Assembly: GCA_022496205.1 (NCBI GenBank)
Contig: WTXD01000227.1
Span: 1-16,211, forward strand
Source of the DNA: Gloeopeniophorella convolvens
Taxonomy: Eukaryota > Basidiomycota > Agaricomycetes > Russulales
Length of the DNA stretch: 16,211 bases
Reading direction: 5' to 3'
The translations under genes and the position numbers were made by a program. The notes below the pieces were generated by a model, which was given only the letters and a program-made list of their open reading frames with translations, made no database searches and was not told the origin of the DNA. Shown here piece by piece: positions 8,358 to 16,211 of the stretch (position 1 is the stretch's first letter; each line of letters opens with the position of its first letter).

Positions 8358-9694
8358 TCAGCCCGAACAGCCGCAGCGCATTCCCCCGCGCACGCCCGCC
8401 TTGTCCTCCTCGCTCCACGACCCGACCTCCGCAATCGCCTCCAGATTCTCCACCACGCTCCGCCACTTCTCCGTCTCCCCCAGCGGCGGGAAGAACGGGT
8501 GGTCCGTCCCAAACACCATCCGCGACGCTCCATCCTTGCGCGCCTGCAGCTCCGTAAACGCCGCCGTGGCCTCGCCGCGCGCGTAACGACCTGCGCGGCC
8601 GACAGCTTCGCTGACGAAGCTCAGCTCAGCCGCGCCGTACGCGACCGCGTCGAACCACAGCCTGCCCAGGTACCAGCGCGCGTCGTGCGCCAGCCGCCCC
8701 GCCACGACAGGGTCATGCTCGATGCACGATGCGAGCCGCGACGAGAGCTGCGGGAGCGCGCCGCCCGAGTGCGCGAGCAGGATGCGCAGGTTCGGATGGC
8801 GGTCGAGCACGCCGGCCAGGATAAGGCGTGTGATCGCCTGCCGCACACGCACGTGTCAGCGGTGGGAAATGGTAGCCCGCGAGGCAGCAACGGGGCGCTC
8901 ACGGTTGTCGTCTCGAACGGGAAGCCCAGCGCGAGAGGAAGGACGTGCCCGTTGTCGGCCGAGCCCCACGCCTGCGAGTCGACGCCGTAATGCGGGTGCA
9001 AGAATACGACGAGCCCTGTTTTGTCGAGCGCAGCCCATAATGGCTCCAGCGCGGGGTCGTCGAGGCCCTTTCCGGCGCCCCGTGTCCCGATGATGACGCC
9101 GCGGATGTGTGGATGCGACTCTGCGAGCTGCGTCACGGCCTCTGGTAGAGACTCGGCCGGGGCGCCTGGGACGAGCGGCAGGAGGCCGAATCCGTACAGG
9201 CGCTTGAGCTCGGCTGCAGACGCGACGGAAGGACCGGTCGCGCAATAAGACTCGAGGTCTGCGTTCAACTCCTGCGCGAGCGACTGTGCTTCTGTGAAAG
9301 GTAGGAAGTCCAACCATGGGTTCGCGGAGCTGCGTCGATCACGGAGCATGTCAGTTCACCGGAGTGGGGGGGTTAGGTGCGGGCACTACCTCACGAACGA
9401 GACGTCGATCCCGTGTCTGTCCATGAACTTCAGCTTCTCATCTCTGTCCCAGTACTACCGAATCAACATTGGGATGACGGTGTTGGTTTTAGGCGCGCTA
9501 GGTCGCACCTGGGGCCCGACCGGTCGTCCGCCACTCGGTTCGTTGTCCAGAATCAGCAAGCGGTCTTCGTTCTGGCCGGAGGGCGTCGTGCGCGTGAGGA
9601 TACGAGGCGCGCTCGCACGCGTGCGCAGAACCGAGGCATAGCGTGGCAGATAGACATGTGTGTGGACGTCGACGAGCAGTTTTCGGATCGACAT
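8353..9694 (-). CDS. ACMSD-type metal-dependent amidohydrolase/decarboxylase, four exons, C-terminal frame slip
   Basis: Belongs to the amidohydrolase-2 family (ACMSD and related 2,3-dihydroxybenzoate, resorcylate and 6-methylsalicylate decarboxylases), zinc-dependent enzymes that decarboxylate small, mostly aromatic or muconate-like acids in the cytosol. Exons: 9694-9509, 9454-9390, 9329-8903, 8837-8358; introns of 54, 60 and 65 nt; about 385 aa as read. Metal ligands are all visible: HTH at residues 11-13, His195 in FLHPHYG, His249 in LLAHSGG, and Asp338 in FGTDHPFFPP. The segment between about 302 and 331 seems longer than usual. The frame as read ends in a Cys-rich tail at TGA 8360-8358. 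One more base in the C5 run at 8383-8387 would give the family-like ending NALRLFGLS and a stop at 8355-8353. Substrate is not predictable from sequence. It lies upstream of the mucin-like gene and divergent from P450-C. Confidence 0.87.
8383..8387 (-). other. Apparent one-base frame slip in a homopolymer
   Basis: G5 on the coding strand, near the end of the amidohydrolase. A sixth G would restore the expected C-terminus. Only the last residues are affected, after all catalytic residues, so activity could survive either way. It may be a real deletion or a sequencing error. Confidence 0.6.
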
Positions 9695-11220
9695 GGCTGA
9701 CGTGTTGCCAGCTCCTGCAGCACTGCAGCAGCAGAGTCACTGCAGAGTCGTGTTCTGTTCTGTTCAATTCCCACATTGAACCTGTCGATGTTGACGCTCA
9801 CGCGGGAGTCGGGCCGAGGAACGGGCCGGGCTCCGTCGCGAGGACTCATTCATTCGGAGTTCTCGAGACCAACTCTTTCACTCCCAGTATACAATCTGAC
9901 CGTAGGGCTCAACGAGCTGCTCATACACGATGCCTCATCTGTCCGTTCTCTCTTTGGAAAACGTAGGCTGATCAAGAGAGCGCGAGACGAACGATGAGGG
10001 CCGTCCTTCAGGGTGAGAAGCAGTGCTAAAAACCCTACAAGCCGGACATATGTTCAGTGAGTTTCTGCGCACCAGTCATTATGTATAGTTCATGTTTTCC
10101 CAGTTTCGGCTCTTCATTGACACACGTACCATGCAAATCGGGGCACCCCAGCTGACTTGGGGGTTATGATAGTGCCATCAGGTGCCATCGGTGTCAAGCC
10201 CAAGCTATTCTTGTTACCCGTCACCGGGGCCTGCTAGTCGCCGATGGGTTCTCGATATACTACAGCCTCGGGCTTCCTGCGGGCATGTGGCCGAGCCTTG
10301 CTTCAAGCGTCATCATGTACCATGGTTCATGTCAGCGCCAGCTTCAGCGACCAAGGTACCTATATTCCATCCCAGTATGTCAACAACCCACCAAACTTAG
10401 CCTGCGTCGTACTGATAGTCAGGAGTGTCTTGTCAGGTGTATTTCCGGCTCGCGAAGTACTCAAACGTCCCGTCAGAGAAATGGTGGCGCATCCTTGCTG
10501 CTCGATATCGCTGCTCCACATCCGGCGTCTTGGCCCAATGTCGGATTCTGGGGAATGGTTGAACTGAAATCGCTAACGGACGCTAATAATGGTAAGTACG
10601 GTATAGCTTAATACTTCCCTGCTTGATTTTGATTCGGAAACTGCACATCTTCTCACAGCACCACCAGCGCGCAGTCTCCCGGGTGTCCCGGCGGTCTGCA
10701 TCAAATGCGAGTATGTTGGCACGAGCCGGACAGTCATCCTGCGGGGGCAAAGCTCTACCCCGCGGGTCAAGATGTTGCTCTTCGCCCTTCGCTGTGCAGC
10801 ATACAGCACCCTTGCAGCTGTTCGTGTGTACTTCCTTTCGTAAGCCCTCGGGTAGCGAGGGGGTACCTGGGGGTACTGCTTCGGTCAGGTGCTCGTCGTT
10901 TGTGGAGGCGGCGCTGCGACTCGGAGCGCGATACGTTGTTCTTGAGAAAGTGCGATACTCGAAGGGGCATGCGATCTGCCGTGCGAACGACAAATTCGAC
11001 TGCCAAGACGCAACAATGAGACATTCGTCTGTTCGAATCTCGATGGAAGTCGGTGGTGAACCGGTGGCGGCGCTGACCAGAGCCCGACCCTTCTCTTCTC
11101 GTACACCTTCCATCCTGGGTTGTGGTGTAGGTGGCGGAACCATTTGTGGGCTGTCCTCGGGCTGCCATCCTCCAGCATTCGCCGGGGTCCCTGCGGTCCC
11201 ACAGACGCTGGTGGCAAGCA
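9695..11220. promoter_or_regulatory. Divergent intergenic region between amidohydrolase and P450-C
   Basis: About 1.5 kb without a convincing gene. The left end holds CTGCAG-rich short repeats (9713-9752) just upstream of the amidohydrolase ATG. From about 10223 rightward it is similar to the flank of P450-D (13628 onward). Open frames here are not conserved in frame between the two copies, so it reads as noncoding. Similarity is strongest in the last 90 bp before the P450-C TATA box. Confidence 0.5.
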
Positions 11221-11226
11221 GGGGTA

Positions 11227-11233
11227 CTTATAC
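11227..11233 (+). promoter_or_regulatory. TATA box of P450-C
   Basis: CTTATAC within a block conserved in P450-D. It lies 43 nt upstream of ATG 11270 but only 19 nt from the in-frame ATG 11246, which favours the 11270 start. Confidence 0.5.
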
Positions 11234-11269
11234 GCTGCGAGTTAGATGTGGGTGCGGTATCACTCGACG

Positions 11270-13462
11270 ATGGTGCTCTCGTTAACTGAAAACCCGCTCT
11301 CTTCTCTACAGCGTGCTCTTGAAAGCCTTTCTCAAATCGATGTCTCCGTGATAACCCTCGCTGCTGCCTTCGTATGTTTCGCTATTAGTGTCCATTCAAA
11401 AGTGACTAACAACCGTCCACCAGGTCTCACACTTATGCTTCCGCCATTTTGAGCCGAGAAATCTACTCCCAATCGCGACTTTGCTTGGCTTGGTCCCCGC
11501 TCTGCTCTCCCTTCCAGTCTCGTTCCACGTGAACTCTCCCCTCGTCGCTGTGCTGGTTGCTTTCACAGCATATAACGGCTTCCTTGTGGCGTTCACGCTC
11601 GTGTACCGTCTGTCGCCGTCCCACCCCCTTGCCAAGTATCCCGGACCTGTGATGGCGAGGGCGTCCAAGTGGTGGGCAGCGTATGTCCACTCACGTGGGT
11701 CAATGCATCGGTACATTAAGAGCCTTCATGACCGGTACGGCGATGTCGTGCGAGTGGGTGAGTATCCCATACTTTCCGTCTGTTGGACCGTTTCGTTTAT
11801 CTGAATGTTTTGTCCGTTGCAGGCCCAAACGAGCTCTCTGTCCGGGATCCTTCCATCATACACCGGGTCCTTGGCCCAGGTGGATTGCCCAAAGGACCGA
11901 GTACGTCTCCGATGTGGACATGTTGTGAACGGCGCTCACCTCAACCTCGTGGTCTAGGATGGGAAGGCCGGCCGAAGCCGGAAATGTTGATAGAGCAGCG
12001 TGACCCCGTGCTGCATTTACAACAGCGCAAATCATGGAATCTGGCGTTCTCGTCTACGGCATTGAAGGAGTACGAGACCGTCGTTGCGAAGCGAACGAGG
12101 CAGCTGGTTGCTCGCCTGGAAGGGGTTATTCGAGACACAGGCCGGAAGGACGGTGCGGCGGTGGATATTGGCGCATGGATGAATTTCTTCACGTGAGCAT
12201 CTATATCAGAGCGCTCAATCCCCGGTCAAGTATGCTAACAACGAATTGATCTAGTACGGACTTCATGGGTGACATGGCGTAAGTGCCTCCGTTATCCATG
12301 ACGGGGCAGAACTTACCCAACCTGACTAGCTTCGGCGGAGGATTCGAGCTCATGCGGGATGGTGGCGACAAAGAAGGACTGTGGACCCTTCTGCGGTCAG
12401 GTTTACAGTGCGTACTCGCTGAGCGCATCTTGCCGCATCTAACCTTGTTCTCTAGCATCAGCTCGACTCTGTCACACGTTCCATACAGCTTCCCTGTGCT
12501 GAACGCAATATTCGGTGACAAAGGCACTCTTCAACGTACCAGAAACTTCGGTAAGGACCGCGTTGTGGAAAGACTGACAACCGGTGCACAGAGAAAGGAC
12601 CTGTTCTACCACTTGGTGCATTCTATGATTGCTGCTTGCCACGTGCTCTAACTCGAATCGATACAGAGCAGTGAGGGGCTTCCTGAGAACGAGCGCCCGC
12701 AAGTAGGCGCAATTGCGCAGAACGGGCTGCTCGCTATCATCGCCGGTTCAGACACAACCAGCTCTACACTGACAACAACGATCTATTATCTCATGCGGTA
12801 CCCAGAAGCGTACGCGCGGCTGCAGAAGGAGGTCGATGCCGCATTCCCTGCTGGAGAAGAGCCCTTGGATGTCGTGAAACTTAGCCAGATGGAATGGTTG
12901 AATGGGTGCATGTGAGTGGCCACATCATGGGAAGTAGACCCAAGAACTGACTTGGCTGACGGCCAGAAACGAGGCTCTTCGCCTGCAACCGGCTGTTGCG
13001 GGCGGCTCGCAACGCAGGGTGGTCAAGGGAAAGGGTGCTACGGTCCTCGGAGACCAGTAAGTCCTACGTGTAAGTCTTAGTATGCCCTTGTTCGCTGACG
13101 AAATTGCGGCCAGCGTGATACCGGAAGACACACAGCTCTTCATCCACACGTACAGCATACAGCGCGATCCGCGCAACTTCCACACCCCAGAGGTGTTCTT
13201 GCCGGAGCGATGGTTCAGTAAGGGTGCACCTGCGGGCGTGCACAATCCCGCAGCCTTTATCCCGTTCTCGTATGGCCCGACGATCTGTGCCGGCAAGAAT
13301 CTTGCGATACTCGAGATGCGGATGGTGCTTTGTTGGATCATTCTCTGCTTCCACTTCTCGAGGGTGTCGGATGTGAATCTCGAAGAATGGGAGGAGGGTA
13401 TGAAAGACTGGTTTGTTGCGCACCAGGAGCCGCTGAATGCCCGTATCTCGCTTCGGGGGTAG
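11270..13462 (+). CDS. Cytochrome P450 (P450-C), intact, ten exons, CYP5144-like
   Basis: Exons: 11270-11371, 11424-11757, 11823-11900, 11958-12192, 12255-12278, 12330-12407, 12456-12615, 12667-12911, 12967-13056, 13114-13462; 564 aa, every intron GT-AG (48-65 nt) and in phase. The N-terminus has several hydrophobic stretches (roughly 25-90), then YPGPVMARASKWW. Catalytic motifs are complete: I-helix AGSDTTSS (363-370), ExxR EALR (421-424), PERW (479-482), and heme loop FSYGPTICAG (500-509) with Cys507. Thr replaces the usual Arg in that loop, as small residues do in the CYP5144 and related basidiomycete families. FGGGFELMRDGG, KDLFYHL and HNPAAFIPFSYGP are typical of the 'high-nitrogen-upregulated' P450 group (CYP5144). 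Start 11270 is supported by the P450-D alignment and the TATA spacing. The substrate is unknown. Confidence 0.93.
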
Positions 13463-14814
13463 GATTGCTTATTTCCGTTGGCTTGTCGCAATACGTCGTA
13501 TGCTGTAACTTGAGCTTCACAATTATGAGAAAGTGTTTCGGATGGGATGTATTTGTGTTTGACTCCCAATGACTCTTACAGGCTGTCGATTGTTGATGTA
13601 GGTCGACGTCCGCGCGGGAGACGGGCCGACCCCCGGTCCAGTCGGAGTGGACTCTCGACGGCCTCGGGCTTCCTGGGGGCACGTGGCCGAGCCTTCTTTC
13701 AGTTAAACGTCGTCATCCTAGTACACCGTCGTACTCCCTCATGACAAAACCCGGAGCTCACCTGGAGTAAGCAAGACTGAGCAACGGCTATTGTTGTTCT
13801 GGCTTCTCGAGGTATGTAGTACCTCCAGTTTGCTTTCTCATGCATCAGAGACTTAATGATACTGCATAGAGAAGTGGGATTTTACGCCTATTTTATCCCG
13901 GTATGTCAACAACCTACCGAACTTCTGCATCGTACTCGTATTGAAGGGTAACTTCGCAGGTCAATTTGAGCTCGCAAACATCCCGTCAGGGAGTGACGCG
14001 GGCGCGCCCTTGCAGGGCTTGAACCGAGATCTGAATGCAAAAGGGACCCTCGGCGGTCATGGGTCCAATGTTGGGTTCTGGAGGCTAGTGTGCTAACGGT
14101 TGCCACAATGGTAAGTACAATATAGCTTAAATGCTTCTCTGGTTGACTCTCAATTCGGGAATTGCGCTTTTTTAGCCGCCCAGCACCAGCGCGTCTCCCT
14201 GGTCTCTCGGTCTTCTGCGTCAAACTCGATTATGGTCGCATGAGCCGGACAGTCATCCTGTAGGGGAGAAGTTCTCTGCTGTTCTTCGATCTCCGCTGTG
14301 CAGTATGCAGTACACTTGCCGCCGTTCGTCTGTACTTCCTTCCGTAAGCCCTCGGCAGCGAGGGGGTACTGCCTCGGTCAGATGGCTCGCCGTTTATGGG
14401 GGCGGCGCTGCGATTCGGAGCATCACGATACGTCGTTCTTGAGAAAGTACGGAGCTTGAAGGGGCACAAGATCTGACATGCGGATGACCAAGTCGACTTC
14501 CGGGGCGCAACAAGGCGACATCTGTCTATCGTTGGAGCTTGGTAGGGGTCATGCCAGCGGACATCAGACTCCGAAGATGGTATTTGCTCTGTTTGCCCAC
14601 TCAGCAATTCGCTCCAGCAGCGTACCGGTCCAAGTGCTCGAATGCCGATGGCGTCGGTGAACCGGGAGCGGCAGTGACCAGGGCCCGAGCCTTCTCTTCT
14701 CATCACCTTCCATCCTGGGATATGATGTAGATTGCAGAACCGTCCTCAGGCCGCCTCCTCCAGCATTCGCCGGGGTCCCTGCGGTCCACAGACGCTGGTA
14801 GCAAGCGGGAGTAC
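13463..14814. promoter_or_regulatory. Intergenic between P450-C and P450-D, repeated upstream flank
   Basis: Holds the P450-C 3' end and, from about 13628, the second copy of the upstream flank. Frames here are broken relative to the copy at 10223-11220, so no gene is called. Confidence 0.5.
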
Positions 14815-14820
14815 TTATAC
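14815..14820 (+). promoter_or_regulatory. TATA box of P450-D
   Basis: TTATAC in the same conserved context as in P450-C, about 40 nt upstream of ATG 14857. The core promoter looks intact although the gene is broken. Confidence 0.45.
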
Positions 14821-14856
14821 GCTGCATGTGAGATGTAGGTGCGGCACCACTCAACA

Positions 14857-16211
14857 ATGACGCTTCTGTTAACTGGGGGTATGCACTCCTCCCTACAGCA
14901 TGCCCTTGGAAGCCTTTCTCAAGTCGATGTCGCCGTGATAACCCTCGCCGCTGCCTTCGTATGTTCCATGACCAGTTTCCATTCAAAGTGACTGACAGCC
15001 ACCACCAGGCTTCACATCTATGCTTCCGCCATTTCGAGCCGAGGAATCTACTCCCAATCGCGACTTTGCTTGGCTTGGTCCCCGCTCTGCTCTCCCTTCC
15101 AGTCTCGTTCCACGTAAACTCCCCTTCATCGCTGTGCTAGTCGCTTTCGCAGCATACAACAGCTTCCTTGTGGCGCTCACGCTCGCGTACCGTCTGTCGC
15201 CGCTCCACCCCTTGCCAAGTATCCGACCTGTGATGGCGAGGGCGTCCAAGTGGTGGGCAGCGTATGTCACTCGCGTGGGTTAATGCATCGGTATGTTAAG
15301 AGTCTACATGAGCGGTATGGCGAGTCGTGCGAGTGGTGGGTATTCCATTCTTTCTGTTGATTGGGCCGTTTCGTTCATCCGCATGGTTTGCCGGTTGCAG
15401 GTCGAATGAACTTTCTATCCGGGATGCCTCCATCATACACCGGGTCTTGGCCCAGGTGGACTACCCAAAGGGCCCAGTACGTCTTCAAGATGCGCATGCC
15501 GTCAACTGCACTCACCTCAATCCGCGTTCTAGGATGGGAAGGCCGGCCGAAGCCAGAGGCGCTGATAGAGCAGCGTGACCCCGTTCTGCATCTACAACAG
15601 CGAAAATCATGGAATCTGGCGTTTTCCTCTACGGCGTTGAAGGAGTACGAGACCGTCGTTGCGAGGCGGACGAGACAGCTGGTTGCCCGCCTGCAAGGGA
15701 TCATCCTGGATTCAGGCCAGAAGGACGGTGCGGCGGTGGACGTATGCGCGTGGATGAACTTCTTCACGTGAGCATCTATATACGATTGCCCGACCTCCGG
15801 TTGGGTGTACTAAAACGAATATCGCATTTATCTAGTACGGACTTTATGGGTGACATGGCGTAAGTGCCTCCGTTATCCATGACGGAGCAGAGCTTACCCA
15901 ACCTGACTAGCTTCGGCGGAGGATTCGAGCTCATGCGGGATGGTGGCGACAAAGAAGGACTGTGGACCCTGCTGCAGTCAAATATATAGTACGCATTCAC
16001 GCCGAGCGCATTTGACCTTACCTGACATTTCTCTCTAGCATCAGCTCGTCTCTGGCGCATATTCCGTACATCTTACCTGTGCTGAACGCAATATTCGGTG
16101 ACAAAGGTTCTATTCAACGTGCCAGGAACTTCGGCAAAGAGCGCGTTGTGGAAAGATTGACAGTTGGTGCACAGAGAAAGGATCTGTTCTACCACTTGGT
16201 GCGTCATGTAG
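14857..16211 (+). pseudogene. P450-D, frameshifted tandem copy of P450-C, incomplete at right edge
   Basis: Exon equivalents: 14857-14958 (34 codons, as in P450-C), broken exons 2-3 (15009 to about 15479), 15533-15767, 15836-15859, 15911-15988, 16039-16198; the window ends in the next intron. Exons 1 and 4-7 have exactly the P450-C lengths (102, 235, 24, 78 and 160 nt), keep frame and keep splice sites. Exons 2-3 carry about eight small losses relative to P450-C: near 15122 (-1, giving TAG at 15138-15140), 15208 (-1), 15223 (-2, hitting the PGP motif), 15266 (-1), 15324 (-1), 15340 (-1, at the exon 2 donor), 15405 (-1) and 15446 (-1). No compensating insertions are seen. A functional P450 cannot be read. 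The catalytic motifs lie beyond the edge. Clustered sequencing errors are the alternative. Confidence 0.9.

Larger units (their letters stand above)
10223..13462 (+). repeat. Tandem duplication unit, copy 1 (upstream flank plus P450-C)
   Basis: Direct repeat with 13628 to the window end. Matching landmarks include CCTCGGGCTTCCTG (10266 region vs 13660 region), TATGTCAACAACC (10377 vs 13903), GAGCCGGACAGTCATCCTG, CAGCATTCGCCGGGGTCCCT and the whole gene; the ATG-to-ATG offset is 3587 bp. A shorter resemblance near 9784 vs 13584 suggests the true left edge may be about 0.4 kb further left, with extra DNA in copy 1. Confidence 0.75.
13628..16211 (+). repeat. Tandem duplication unit, copy 2 (upstream flank plus P450-D), cut by right edge
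   Basis: Second copy of the unit beginning near 10223. Upstream similarity is patchy with indels, rises in the 90 bp before the TATA box, and is high through exons 1-7. The unit continues beyond the window. Confidence 0.75.

Noticed and set aside
8334..8990. Plus-strand open frame (218 codons)
   Set aside because: Antisense shadow of the ACMSD-like gene, which has conserved metal ligands and spliced exons.
10583..11143. Minus-strand open frame (186 codons) upstream of P450-C
   Set aside because: The matching region in the second duplication copy (14230-14706) is broken by indels and aligns in changing frames, so it is not kept as coding.
11246..11269. Upstream in-frame ATG of P450-C at 11246
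   Set aside because: Only 19 nt from the TATA box, and P450-D has no matching start; 11270 aligns with the P450-D start.
1..16211. CRISPR arrays, rRNA, tRNA, bacterial operons, prophage
   Set aside because: No regularly spaced repeats, no tRNA/rRNA-like segments recognised by eye, and intron-rich genes show a fungal nuclear genome.

Overview
The window looks like genomic DNA from a filamentous fungus, most likely an agaricomycete (Basidiomycota). The genes are split by many short GT-AG introns (48-65 nt, often with a CTNAC-like branch site). The P450 types are ones typical of wood- and litter-decay basidiomycetes, and GC content is high in the coding parts. Nothing bacterial, viral or organellar was seen. 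All gene models below were assembled by hand from splice sites, frame continuity and, where possible, paralogue-to-paralogue comparison.

Layout, left to right. (1) 1-183, minus: first exon of a cytochrome P450 (P450-A) that runs off the left edge. (2) 905-2947, minus: a nearly complete nine-exon P450 (P450-B), a tandem relative of P450-A, with a His in place of the usual I-helix acid and an in-frame TGA that removes about 35 C-terminal residues. (3) About 3.7 kb (2975-6680) without a convincing full gene. It holds a 41-bp inverted repeat enclosing about 0.6 kb (possible MITE-like element), two short paralogous exon fragments on the minus strand, and a palindrome cluster. (4) 6681-8154, minus: a two-exon, mucin-like single-pass membrane protein. 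(5) 8353-9694, minus: a four-exon metal-dependent amidohydrolase/decarboxylase of the ACMSD type, with a one-base frame slip at its extreme C-terminus. (6) 11270-13462, plus: an intact ten-exon P450 (P450-C, 564 aa, CYP5144-like). (7) 14857 to the right edge, plus: a tandem duplicate of P450-C (P450-D) that is a pseudogene. Its exons 2 and 3 carry about eight small deletions while exons 4-7 remain in frame.

Taken together, this is an accessory region where two unrelated P450 families have each expanded in tandem, on opposite strands, around an ACMSD-like decarboxylase and a surface glycoprotein gene. P450s plus a small-acid decarboxylase would fit aromatic or xenobiotic catabolism, or tailoring in secondary metabolism. 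No backbone enzyme (PKS, NRPS, terpene synthase) or transporter is visible, so a biosynthetic cluster is only a hypothesis. I did not find a clearly new kind of system. The most unusual items are the His-for-acid I-helix of P450-B, the lopsided decay of P450-D, and the duplicated exon fragments in the intergenic region.
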